Both the position numbers and the translations under genes were made by a program. The notes under the pieces are model-generated. The model saw only the letters and a list, made by a program, of their open reading frames with translations. It was not told the origin of the DNA and ran no database searches. A stretch of DNA of 60,159 nt from an uncultured Prevotella sp. (GTDB taxonomy: Bacteria; Bacteroidota; Bacteroidia; Bacteroidales; Bacteroidaceae): the NCBI GenBank assembly GCA_944319815.1, contig CALUEX010000014.1, forward strand, positions 1-60,159, given 5' to 3'. Each line of letters begins with the position of its first letter. The first letter of the stretch is position 1. Shown one piece after another: positions 6,478 to 13,112 of the stretch.

Positions 6478-6825
6478 TCAGTACCACCTTCCGTTGCTCC
6501 TGCGGCGGCGTTCGCCCATCTCGCCCGGTTCTGGCATGCCCATCGGCCTGCGCTCGCCAGTGCGTCCGTAACTCTCGCCGCTTCGGTCGCCGTATTCGGT
6601 ACGGAAGCCCATACTGCCCTCAAGTTTCTCTTTCACCGTCTTCATGGCCTTTTCGTAACCGTGCTGGCAACCTTCCTCGTAGCCCTGCTTGTAGGCTTCC
6701 TCAGCCTCGCCGCCCCTCATGCCGAAACTGCGGCGGTACTCTTCACGCGGATAATCTTCACGGCCACGCTCGTATTCCTCGCCGTAACCTCCGCGTCCTT
6801 CCTCTATTATCTCCCAACTTCTCAT
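6478..6825 (-). CDS. Gly/Arg/Glu-rich phage protein
   Basis: 115 residues, MRSWEIIEEGRGGYGEEYER and onward, very rich in Gly, Arg, Glu and Tyr, with a central helical segment (EAEEAYKQGYEEGCQHGYEK) and a basic GERRRRSNGRWY end. The low-complexity ends suggest disorder or nucleic-acid contact. Its ATG overlaps the stop of the upstream 175-residue gene (ATGA), which fixes the start. The function is unknown; such proteins are frequent among gut-phage virion-associated genes. Confidence 0.6.
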   Translation of the reverse strand: MRSWEIIEEGRGGYGEEYERGREDYPREEYRRSFGMRGGEAEEAYKQGYEEGCQHGYEKAMKTVKEKLEGSMGFRTEYGDRSGESYGRTGERRPMGMPEPGEMGERRRRSNGRWY

Positions 6826-7349
6826 TTTCCTTCTGTTTTTTGAGTTCCAGAACCTTCGGGCTTGTTCGCAGCTCCGCACATCCGCGCTATCTGTCCCATC
6901 AGTGCGTCAATCTTCTGTTCAAGACCTTGTATCCTCTGTTCCTGCTCCTGCTTGGCGGCAATCTCCGGGTTCAGCGTGTTCAACATCTTGTCACAGCATG
7001 CTATCACGTTTTTATGATATTCTATGCTGTTCAGTATGTCAAGACTCTTCTGCCTCATCATTGCCACCTCGCTGTTTATCGCGTCGCGTGAGCATGACAC
7101 TATTATTTTGCCGTTGTCATCAACGTCGGCATTGGCTTTCAGGTCTTTCAACGGTACTTGCTGCCCACGTATGTTGACCATTACGTCAACAACGGTTTCT
7201 ACCTGTGGAAACTGCCCCATAGGTGTAGGTGACATCGGATATTTGGCTCTCGGTGCCGTGACATTCGTCACTGTTCCATACTCTACATACGGATTGCCGT
7301 CCTTGTGCAAAAGATATATTTGCGAATTTACTCTTAGGTTCTGAAACAT
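6822..7349 (-). CDS. Phage protein with C-terminal coiled coil
   Basis: 175 residues. The first 100 look like a beta-rich domain (QIYLLHKDGNPYVEYGTVTN, then VETVVDVMVNIRGQQVPL). Residues about 110-160 form a coiled coil (AKQEQEQRIQGLEQKIDALM) before a disordered Lys-rich tail. It stands in the late block together with two Gly-rich proteins and is coupled to the next gene by ATGA. Virion association is inferred from context only. Confidence 0.6.
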   Translation of the reverse strand: MFQNLRVNSQIYLLHKDGNPYVEYGTVTNVTAPRAKYPMSPTPMGQFPQVETVVDVMVNIRGQQVPLKDLKANADVDDNGKIIVSCSRDAINSEVAMMRQKSLDILNSIEYHKNVIACCDKMLNTLNPEIAAKQEQEQRIQGLEQKIDALMGQIARMCGAANKPEGSGTQKTEGK

Positions 7350-7383
7350 GATTTTTTGTTTTTGTGTTGATTAACTCATATTT

Positions 7384-7773
7384 TTACGCTCCTGCCGCTG
7401 CCGCAGCAGCCGGCCTGTAGCCTGCGTTCACGAGATACAGCTCGTTGGTGTAACGGTTGTAGTGTATCTCGTATATGCCGGCTCCGTTCAGGTTGTCCGC
7501 CGTTACCGGCACACCCTCCGTCGCCATAAGTGGCAACGATATGCCGTTTGAACTGATGTTCACCGGTAGCGTTCCGGTGGTGCCTGCCGGTATCGCCGTG
7601 CGCAGGTTCAGGAAGAACGAGCCTACATAGTTGCGCCTGTACAGCGAATGGTTGGGCAGTTCAATCGTCACCGCGTCAGTTCCTACCGTAACACCTGCGC
7701 TCGGTATGGTGTTGTAGTTGTTGCGGCCAAGCGACGGGAAGTTGAAAGGAAGTCCAAAGAAAAATTCCCACAT
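7384..7773 (-). CDS. Small beta-rich phage protein (129 aa), probable virion component
   Basis: 129 residues from MWEFFFGLPFNFPSLGRNN, with repeated short strands (AGVTVGTDAVTIELPNHSL) and an Ala-rich C-terminus. A strong GGAGG ribosome-binding site lies six bases before this ATG, which decides the start over a longer frame that runs into the upstream gene. The composition (Gly, Asn, Thr, Val) resembles a capsid decoration or head-fibre protein. No family was recognised. Confidence 0.6.
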   Translation of the reverse strand: MWEFFFGLPFNFPSLGRNNYNTIPSAGVTVGTDAVTIELPNHSLYRRNYVGSFFLNLRTAIPAGTTGTLPVNISSNGISLPLMATEGVPVTADNLNGAGIYEIHYNRYTNELYLVNAGYRPAAAAAAGA

Positions 7774-7792
7774 AGTCGCCTCCTTTCCTTGC

Positions 7793-8761
7793 TTAACCCC
7801 AGAAACCGTTACCGTAACTGCATCCGCAACCGTAACCTGCGTAACCGCCAGCTGCCGCTCCGAATGCCGCAGCACGTGCTACTTCGGGATTGTAAACCTG
7901 CAACTGTGGGTATGGCACGCTTACCGTGTTCGGCAGCTTGCACTTGATGCCGTCCACATCGCTCTGCAATGCCTGCAATGCGGCAACGATAGGTGCGTTC
8001 TGCTGTGCCACGCTTGCCATTATCGCCTGTGTCTGATGCTCGTTGTTGAGCTGTGCGGCCAGTGTCGCGCTCTTCTGACGCTCTGCGTCGAGCTTGTCCT
8101 GAAGCACACGGGTCTCGGCTGCGTCGAGCTTGGCGAGTATGGCTTGTGTCTGTGCCTGTGTTGCGGCCTGAAGGTCACGGGTGTTGTCGTTCATCTCACG
8201 TGTCAGGGTGTTCATGTTCTGACAGTTCTGCAACTGTGTTGCCGCACCCTGACGCTCCACAGCCTGAAGGATGTTGCAGCAGCAGGTTGACAGCTGGTTT
8301 ACGATGCCGTTGTCACCGCTTTGGATGGCATTGATAATCTGCGTGCCAGTAAGGCCGATGCTGTTCTGGATGTTGCACAGTGCGCTTTCGATTTGCTGGC
8401 TTGAGCAGTTCAGTGTCGATGCAATCTGGTTGATTGCGCTGGCGTTGCCTTGAATGGCTTGCATTAGCAGCTCACGTCCTGCGTTGCCTGCAAGCTCCGC
8501 AGGAAGCCCGTTGCCGCCGCGTCCGCCGAAGCCTCCGAAACCGCCGTTGTTCCACCCGAAGATGCTTGCCACGATGGCAAGGTAAATCACTCCCCAGATG
8601 CCGTTCTGGCCACCGAAGCCACCATTGCCGTTCATCAGTGCCAGCACGTTAGGATCTACTCCACGGTAGCCACCCAGCATGCCAGGCAGCATGGCTGTGA
8701 CATCGAGTTTGCTTCCGCCACCGGTGCCACCGTCCGAATTGAAAACATAAGTTCTGTCCAT
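7793..8761 (-). CDS. Gly-rich phage protein with Cys cluster and Gln-rich helices
   Basis: 322 residues. The first 95 are Gly/Asn-rich, with one hydrophobic segment (IWGVIYLAIVASIFGW). Residues about 100-270 are long Gln/Ala/Asn-rich helices containing a CCCNILQAVERQGA segment. The last 30 are Gly, Tyr and Cys-rich (GYAGYGCGCSYGNGFWG). I have seen this architecture as a frequent unassigned protein of gut Bacteroidetes prophages, and it may be a virion or ejection protein with a membrane segment. Role uncertain. Confidence 0.65.
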   Translation of the reverse strand: MDRTYVFNSDGGTGGGSKLDVTAMLPGMLGGYRGVDPNVLALMNGNGGFGGQNGIWGVIYLAIVASIFGWNNGGFGGFGGRGGNGLPAELAGNAGRELLMQAIQGNASAINQIASTLNCSSQQIESALCNIQNSIGLTGTQIINAIQSGDNGIVNQLSTCCCNILQAVERQGAATQLQNCQNMNTLTREMNDNTRDLQAATQAQTQAILAKLDAAETRVLQDKLDAERQKSATLAAQLNNEHQTQAIMASVAQQNAPIVAALQALQSDVDGIKCKLPNTVSVPYPQLQVYNPEVARAAAFGAAAGGYAGYGCGCSYGNGFWG

Positions 8762-8933
8762 AAAGTTTAGTTTAGTTTTTGTGTTGCGAACAATATCGTT
8801 CGTGCAGCAAAGTTCACAAAAACCAACCGCTTTATGAAAAGTTACTTTCCTATTGGCAACCCATTATCCGCCTGTCTGCGGAAACCAATTATACTGTTCC
8901 CATTCTCTCACAATCCCAGTTCTCCCAGCTCTC

Positions 8934-9146
8934 TCATCCTTGCTCTTTCTCTGTATGATTTAAGATATAAGCTATCGTCTTAGTGCTTAGTCCCGTCCGC
9001 TCCTTCACCTTTTCATATATATGCAGCCGTGGCACCAATCTTGAATATTCGCCCAATTCCTTGCATATCTCCTCGTATGCCTCATGCACCTTGTTGTCAC
9101 GAAAAACCGTGCTCGGCCTCCTGTTTTTGCCCGAAAATCTTGTCAT
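8934..9146 (-). CDS. Small basic HTH-like phage protein (70 aa)
   Basis: 70 residues from MTRFSGKNRRPSTVFRDNK, with HEAYEEICKELGEYSRLV and a C-terminal TGLSTKTIAYILNHT that looks like a helix-turn-helix recognition unit. An upstream in-frame extension covers a terminator and was discarded. It may regulate late genes. The 9147-9331 spacer upstream ends the previous transcript, so this gene probably has its own start signal, which I could not identify. Confidence 0.55.
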   Translation of the reverse strand: MTRFSGKNRRPSTVFRDNKVHEAYEEICKELGEYSRLVPRLHIYEKVKERTGLSTKTIAYILNHTEKEQG

Positions 9147-9190
9147 AATTGAAAATATTTTGTAATTTTGTACTGCCAAACATACTTTAT

Positions 9191-9247
9191 TTAATAAAAA
9201 TACGCATCACGGTGCGAGGATTTATCCCCGGCACTGCCGTGATGCGT
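9191..9247 (-). terminator. Rho-independent terminator
   Basis: ACGCATCACGG (9202-9212) pairs perfectly with CCGTGATGCGT (9237-9247) over 11 bp. On the minus strand the stem is followed by ATTTTTATTAA. It should end transcripts from the spanin-like gene upstream. Confidence 0.85.
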
Positions 9248-9331
9248 GTAAATCATGTTAAAGTTATGTTTGGCGACAAAACTTTTCGGGTGCCGGGGTT
9301 TATTATGCTCTTCCCCGACAAAGAGCCTTGC

Positions 9332-9766
9332 TTATTTCTTCCGCAGCTTCTTCACAAGCCACACTATGACGAATGCCAGCACAGCCACCATCGCCACGAG
9401 CACGGGGAATGAGTAAAGCCTCGTCTTCTCCCACCAGCCCAAGTCCTTTCCGATAGGGTAGGGCACTCGCACGCTGTCAGTCCTGACAACGGCCACTGTG
9501 TCCTGTCTCCACCTGTCTTTGTACTTATACTTGGTGACAACCTTGTCAACGAACACCGTGTCGCCCTTTGAGTATTGATTGACGAACACGCTGTCATGCA
9601 AATAGACACTATCACGGTGAAAGCGGTCAACGTAAACGCTGTCAACGCTCACCGACGGCACGGGAACGTACCTCGTCGCCGTGCAACCCCACAGCAACTG
9701 CATCGCCGCGCAAGCCAGCAGCCCAAGCAGCAAACCCTTCAACGTGTCCTTAATCCAATCATCCAT
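9332..9766 (-). CDS. Membrane protein of the lysis region, spanin-like
   Basis: 144 residues with an N-terminal hydrophobic segment (LLLGLLACAAMQLLWGC) that could be a lipobox or a membrane anchor. A polar, strand-rich middle with repeated DSVYV/DSVFV follows (residues 35-100), then a C-terminal membrane helix (FPVLVAMVAVLAFVIVWLV) with a KKLRKK end. Two anchors bridged by an extracytoplasmic part fit a unimolecular spanin, but no family match is claimed. It lies between two minus-strand terminators, separated from the lysozyme and holin genes by the protease cassette. Confidence 0.5.
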   Translation of the reverse strand: MDDWIKDTLKGLLLGLLACAAMQLLWGCTATRYVPVPSVSVDSVYVDRFHRDSVYLHDSVFVNQYSKGDTVFVDKVVTKYKYKDRWRQDTVAVVRTDSVRVPYPIGKDLGWWEKTRLYSFPVLVAMVAVLAFVIVWLVKKLRKK

Positions 9767-9785
9767 AATCTACAATTTTTAATCC

Positions 9786-9826
9786 AACAAAAAAGCGGCA
9801 GCCCCATTACCGTGGAACTGCCGCCT
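9786..9826 (-). terminator. Rho-independent terminator of the protease cassette
   Basis: GCGGCAG (9795-9801) and CTGCCGC (9818-9824) form a 7-bp stem. On the minus strand a run of six T follows directly. It lies 29 bases after the protease stop codon and closes the cassette. Confidence 0.85.
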
Positions 9827-9854
9827 TATGTCAAAATAAAAGTTTTTTTAATTT

Positions 9855-10721
9855 TTATTTCTTGGTTTCCTTTGTTTGTATATATATTTTCCCGTTTTGG
9901 TTCATAACTATTTTAACAATCGGTATAATGTCGCACAAAATCATATAGCAATGATGAAGACTTAGTACTGCATCTTGCAATTCTTGGTCTGCTTCCAAAT
10001 CTGTTATGTTCAATCCTGCGTTTCTACAATCTTCTTTAGATATGTGACGACTGTGTGAATAGCTGTGCTCATGATTAATGAACACATTTCTTACATTGCA
10101 CATATCAATTTGTGGATTTACATCAACAAGCCATTTTTGAGCCAATTCTTCAGACCATTTTATCGCATCTTCGCAGACGGTAAGATATGTAGGAGCATAA
10201 TGTGAAATGATAGCTTGCCATAAACCGAGAGATGACGGATTACGGCTAACTTCTTTCACTGCACGATGAAATTCGTCTATAACCATCTGACAGGCTACAC
10301 CGTTTATTTGAGGGTCGATAGGGCCGAGTGACGACTGGCGTCCCATGACTATCTCTTTGCAAGACATTGCAATCATAGTGCCAGCAGACATAGATATTTG
10401 AGGTACAATCGCCCTTATATTATTACCGAAGATACTTTTAAGGTAACTAACGATACTTTCAGTTGCGGCAATATCACCTCCAGGTGTATGAAGTATAATG
10501 TCAAGGCCTTCCGCTCTTTCCATTTTATAAACAGCGTTCATAAAAGCATTCTTATCCGTTTCTACTATAGATGCTTCTGAAACGTTGTTTTTCAGCCAAC
10601 CTGAATAATACGCTATTACATTTCTTCCAGTAATCTTTTTTATTTGACCAAGATATTTGTTACATTCGACAAGTAAAAAATCAGGAGCGTTTTGTGCTCC
10701 TATTTTTTGTACTTGATTCAT
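9855..10721 (-). CDS. ClpP-fold serine protease of the SDH (SppA-like) family
   Basis: 288 residues from the second Met, chosen because GGAG lies eight bases before it. Motifs: LDIILHTPGGDIAATES (oxyanion-hole GG), then VPQISMSAGTMIAMSC with the candidate nucleophile Ser in SAGT, and SSLGPIDPQING downstream. This is the crotonase/ClpP fold of the SDH-type peptidases related to SppA. There is no signal peptide, so it should act in the cytoplasm. It forms a two-gene unit with a 49-residue gene, with its own promoter and terminator, in AT-rich DNA inside the lysis region. A morons-type defence or host-modifying role is inference. Confidence 0.8.
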   Translation of the reverse strand: MNQVQKIGAQNAPDFLLVECNKYLGQIKKITGRNVIAYYSGWLKNNVSEASIVETDKNAFMNAVYKMERAEGLDIILHTPGGDIAATESIVSYLKSIFGNNIRAIVPQISMSAGTMIAMSCKEIVMGRQSSLGPIDPQINGVACQMVIDEFHRAVKEVSRNPSSLGLWQAIISHYAPTYLTVCEDAIKWSEELAQKWLVDVNPQIDMCNVRNVFINHEHSYSHSRHISKEDCRNAGLNITDLEADQELQDAVLSLHHCYMILCDIIPIVKIVMNQNGKIYIQTKETKK

Positions 10722-10744
10722 AATATCACTCCAACAAGGCATAA

Positions 10745-10894
10745 TTATAACTTTATATTACTAAGATTACTATATGTATGGGTTTCATATTCGGTTTTAT
10801 CATACAATGAATAAAAGCCTTGCTCTCTTTCTTGATTTTTGTTTCCAGTTTTAGATGAACCCATTATTTGCTCATATAACTCATTAAATTTCAT
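10745..10894 (-). CDS. Small partner of the protease cassette (49 aa)
   Basis: 49 residues, MKFNELYEQIMGSSKTGNKN followed by a polar stretch ending THTYSNLSNIKL. A longer GTG-initiated frame would overlap the promoter, so the ATG at the end of that stretch was preferred. It is the first gene of the cassette and ends 23 bases before the protease start, so it is co-expressed. No motif was seen. A substrate, adaptor or inhibitor of the protease are all possible. Confidence 0.5.
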   Translation of the reverse strand: MKFNELYEQIMGSSKTGNKNQEREQGFYSLYDKTEYETHTYSNLSNIKL

Positions 10895-10927
10895 AATATA
10901 AATATTATTAAGTGTTAGTCTCGTGTG

Positions 10928-10959
10928 CAAAAGTAGACAAAAATGCACAAACTTCCAAA
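10928..10959 (-). promoter_or_regulatory. Promoter of the protease cassette
   Basis: On the minus strand TTTG (10959-10956), 20 bases, and TACTTTTG (10935-10928) give a full match to the Bacteroidetes -33/-7 form. It is the same form as used by the host tRNA promoters in this window, so host polymerase should read it in a lysogen. Confidence 0.8.
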
Positions 10960-10964
10960 GATGT

Positions 10965-11096
10965 TTAATTTTTTAACAGCAGTCCCACGATGTCAAAGAG
11001 CGCCTTGCGACGGTTGCAAATTATGCACCTGTCGCAGTTATTTCCATTTTGGAAAGAAGTAAGCGGCTCGGCACGGCCATTATCAAGAAGTATCAT
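10965..11096 (-). CDS. Possible small CxxCxxC protein (43 aa)
   Basis: 43 codons, MILLDNGRAEPLTSFQNGNN then CDRCIICNRRKALF and a hydrophobic end (DIVGLLLKN). The CxxCxxC motif could hold a metal. An in-frame stop lies just before the ATG, so no longer start exists. It follows the lysozyme in the lysis block. There is no clear ribosome-binding site, so I hold this with reserve. Confidence 0.35.
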   Translation of the reverse strand: MILLDNGRAEPLTSFQNGNNCDRCIICNRRKALFDIVGLLLKN

Positions 11097-11126
11097 GGTC
11101 GATTAAGCCGTGCTCCGCCGCTTGTA

Positions 11127-11564
11127 TTATTCCGCCCAGCGTTGGGCTTCCCACTCTCTGCGCTTCACCAAGCCCTTCAGCACCTTGCCGCCGGCATACA
11201 CCCACCTGCGGAACTGTTCCTGAATGTCCCCCGTCGGTGCTCCTTCCTTGATTTTGCGAAGAAGCGTTGACTGCTTCAGGTTGCCAAGGCCAAGGTTATA
11301 GGCGAAGTCCACCAAGGCGTCATACTTCCCCTGCGTGTTCACTTCTGGAATTGTGTTGACGTATGCCTCCACCGGCGCGAGGTCGCGCAACAGCCACTGC
11401 TCCGCCTCCGCACGTGTGCAGCGTGTCGTGGGCGTTATGCCTTTGGTCGTCCCGTACCCACACGTAAGTTTACCTCCAGCGCACTTGTAAGCCGTGTTCG
11501 AGTACCCCTCGAACTCCTTGAGTTTCCAAATCAACAATTCACTTGCCTTCATCTTTCTTGTCAT
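11127..11564 (-). CDS. Phage lysozyme (endolysin), GH24 T4-like
   Basis: 145 residues. LKEFEGYSNTAYKCAGGKLT followed by CGYGTTKG matches the GH24 catalytic region: Glu in EFEG, and the Thr/Gly of GYGTT. The C-terminal half has the helical bundle (YDALVDFAYNLGLGNLKQSTLL and RRWVYAGGKVLKGLVKRREWE) of the T4-lysozyme fold. The enzyme hydrolyses the glycan bond of peptidoglycan. There is no signal peptide, so release through the holin is expected. The start at MTRKM overlaps the holin end by 26 bases; the Met five codons in is an alternative. Confidence 0.9.
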   Translation of the reverse strand: MTRKMKASELLIWKLKEFEGYSNTAYKCAGGKLTCGYGTTKGITPTTRCTRAEAEQWLLRDLAPVEAYVNTIPEVNTQGKYDALVDFAYNLGLGNLKQSTLLRKIKEGAPTGDIQEQFRRWVYAGGKVLKGLVKRREWEAQRWAE

Positions 11565-11829
11565 TTAGTGTAACGTTCTTGTTTCTTCCGCCCAAAGCCT
11601 TGTTAAGTCCTCCGCCGGCCATGAAGCCGCCGACGCACAGCAGGAACACGCCCAACCCGTCAAGGTCGGTCTTCAGGTAGCCATTGGTGCATACGTCCCA
11701 AACGAGGCAGAAGCATACGCACAGGCCTATCGCCGCCCCCGTGCCCACGCTCACCAGCATCGCGAAGCTCTTTGAACTGTCGCCCGTGTCATTCCTTACC
11801 AGGCTCTTCAGGTATTCTGCCATCCTCAT
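11539..11829 (-). CDS. Holin-like membrane protein
   Basis: 96 residues with two membrane helices (SFAMLVSVGTGAAIGLCVCF at about 20-45, and GLGVFLLCVGGFMAGGGLN at about 58-78) and a charged C-terminus (DKKDEGK). Two-helix proteins of this size directly before the lysozyme are typical holins, which form the membrane hole that lets the endolysin out. Starts at codon 1 or 3 are both possible. It overlaps the coiled-coil membrane protein upstream by 41 bases. Confidence 0.7.
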   Translation of the reverse strand: MRMAEYLKSLVRNDTGDSSKSFAMLVSVGTGAAIGLCVCFCLVWDVCTNGYLKTDLDGLGVFLLCVGGFMAGGGLNKALGGRNKNVTLNDKKDEGK

Positions 11830-12277
11830 CGCCGTGCTCCTTCTTGTCTTTCCTCGCCTCGTCGCTTATGAGCCGCCCCTCCGCCACTTGGTACAGCGCG
11901 CAGTAGGCGCGCGGCGGCAACCTCCTCACGCAGTCGCCGTCGGGGCGCATACACACGTTATGTTCCGCCTCCATCAGTTTCAACTTCAGCTCGCCGTTCT
12001 CCTTGATGAGCGACAGGCGGTCTTCCTTCAGCCCGTCAATCTCCTTGTATAGTTTCTTGACCTGCGCCTTTAGCTCGGCCACCTCAACCTTGGTGTCGTC
12101 CACCTCCTTCTGCGTCCGCTTGTAGTCTTCTATCAGCGCGGCATACTCCACCTTGTAGGCCTCGGCTGCCGCCATGCGCCTGTTAGCGTTCAGGTTCAGC
12201 AAGTACTTCACGAATTGCCAGCCGCCCAACGCGGCCACCGCCGCTATCGCAATCTCCAACATATCCTTCTTCGTCAT
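11789..12277 (-). CDS. Membrane-anchored coiled-coil protein of the lysis module
   Basis: 162 residues. A single N-terminal helix (IAIAAVAALGGWQFVKYLLNL) is followed by a long coiled coil (about residues 35-115, for example KRTQKEVDDTKVEVAELKAQ) and a charged tail. This is the form of an Rz-type inner-membrane spanin, although the length is more often seen for unassigned Bacteroidetes lysis genes. It is followed by holin and lysozyme, with overlapping frames. Confidence 0.55.
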   Translation of the reverse strand: MTKKDMLEIAIAAVAALGGWQFVKYLLNLNANRRMAAAEAYKVEYAALIEDYKRTQKEVDDTKVEVAELKAQVKKLYKEIDGLKEDRLSLIKENGELKLKLMEAEHNVCMRPDGDCVRRLPPRAYCALYQVAEGRLISDEARKDKKEHGDEDGRIPEEPGKE

Positions 12278-12291
12278 CCCGAAACCTCCAA

Positions 12292-12464
12292 TAGCCCCTC
12301 CTGCCCCTTGGGTGGGGCTGGAGGATAGCCTCGTTAATTGTTAATTGTGGTTAGCCCGTCATGCTATTAGCCCCATTTGCCCTAAATCCCATCTATTCCC
12401 CTCCCCTCGGGGAGGTCGGGTGGGGGCTTCGGGGCTGTAGGTTTGGGAGGGGGCTTCGGGGCTT
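12292..12464. repeat. Repeat block: family A (CCTCCCC/GGGGAGG) and family B (CAGCCCCATTTG-like)
   Basis: Near-palindromes of the type CCCCTCGGGGAGG followed by GGTGGGGGCTTCGGGG occur here, with the B-type words GCTATTAGCCCCATTTGCCC. The same families fill other prophage spacers, and family A occurs also in host spacers near 39,060 and 45,270. The 198-base spacer holds nothing else that I can support. Confidence 0.7.
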
Positions 12465-12475
12465 GCCTATTTGTC

Positions 12476-12934
12476 TTAAATCCACTCTATCGAGTACTTG
12501 TTCCACATACTTACCGCACCTGTCGTTATTGTGAATGGCACTGTCACCACCACCGCGCCTATGCCCTTTTCTTCATTGCCGGCACCGCCCGCTATGACTT
12601 GGCCGTTCATCTTCACCAAGAAGCTCTGCGCGTCGGTGTTCTCCATGCCTATGGTATAGCGTATGGTGGCCACGCAGTTGGCCGTGTCTATGTCGAGCAC
12701 GTGCGCCGCGAGGCACTTCACGCCGTCGTAGCCCCCTGCGAACACCTGGATGAAGCGCATTTTTGCGAAGTTGTCGTTAAACGTGCCGCGCGTCAGCGGC
12801 ATCGTGAGGTTCACGCCGTCGAGCTTCTTTTTGTCATTCGTCGACATAAGCCCGTTGCGCGACGTTGTGGCCACGTAGCTCTTCAACTTGTTCAGGAAGG
12901 TCGTCAGCCCCGATAGTGTCAAGTATTTTGCCAT
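12476..12934 (-). CDS. Tail fibre-like protein, short paralogue
   Basis: 152 residues, starting MAKYLTLSGLTTFLNKLKSY, the same N-terminal module as the 441-residue protein next door (MAKFVDLAGLETFLSKMKEW). A phage-fibre motif follows (GLMSTNDKKKLDGV), then a beta-rich C-terminal domain (residues 45-152). It seems to be a shortened member of the fibre set produced by duplication. Expected place: distal end of the virion tail, host contact. Attachment specificity cannot be read. Confidence 0.65.
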   Translation of the reverse strand: MAKYLTLSGLTTFLNKLKSYVATTSRNGLMSTNDKKKLDGVNLTMPLTRGTFNDNFAKMRFIQVFAGGYDGVKCLAAHVLDIDTANCVATIRYTIGMENTDAQSFLVKMNGQVIAGGAGNEEKGIGAVVVTVPFTITTGAVSMWNKYSIEWI

Positions 12935-13112
12935 GGTCTTTTTAATTGATAATTTAGAATTGAAAGTTGATAATTATGATTTACCCGTCATGCTATTAGC
13001 CCCATCAGCCCCATTTGTCCTATTCATCCCATCTCCTCCCCTCGGGGAGGCAGGGTGGGGCTTTCCCTCGGGGAGGCAGGGTGGGGATGAATAGGACAGA
13101 TGGGGCTACTTT
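12935..13112. repeat. Duplicated spacer between fibre genes (copy 1)
   Basis: The 178 bases contain the GATAATTTAGAATTGAAAG word, GTCATGCTATTAGCCCCATC, and two family-A palindromes. The spacer at 14439-14583 is nearly the same sequence in the same order, including the stop-side coding end. The pair points to tandem duplication of a fibre gene with its spacer. Confidence 0.75.

Noticed and set aside
9855-10721. Calling the protease a head-maturation protease of the phage
   Set aside because: It is not next to the capsid or portal genes, is AT-rich, has its own promoter and terminator, and its sequence fits SDH/SppA-type rather than the ClpP/S49 head proteases.
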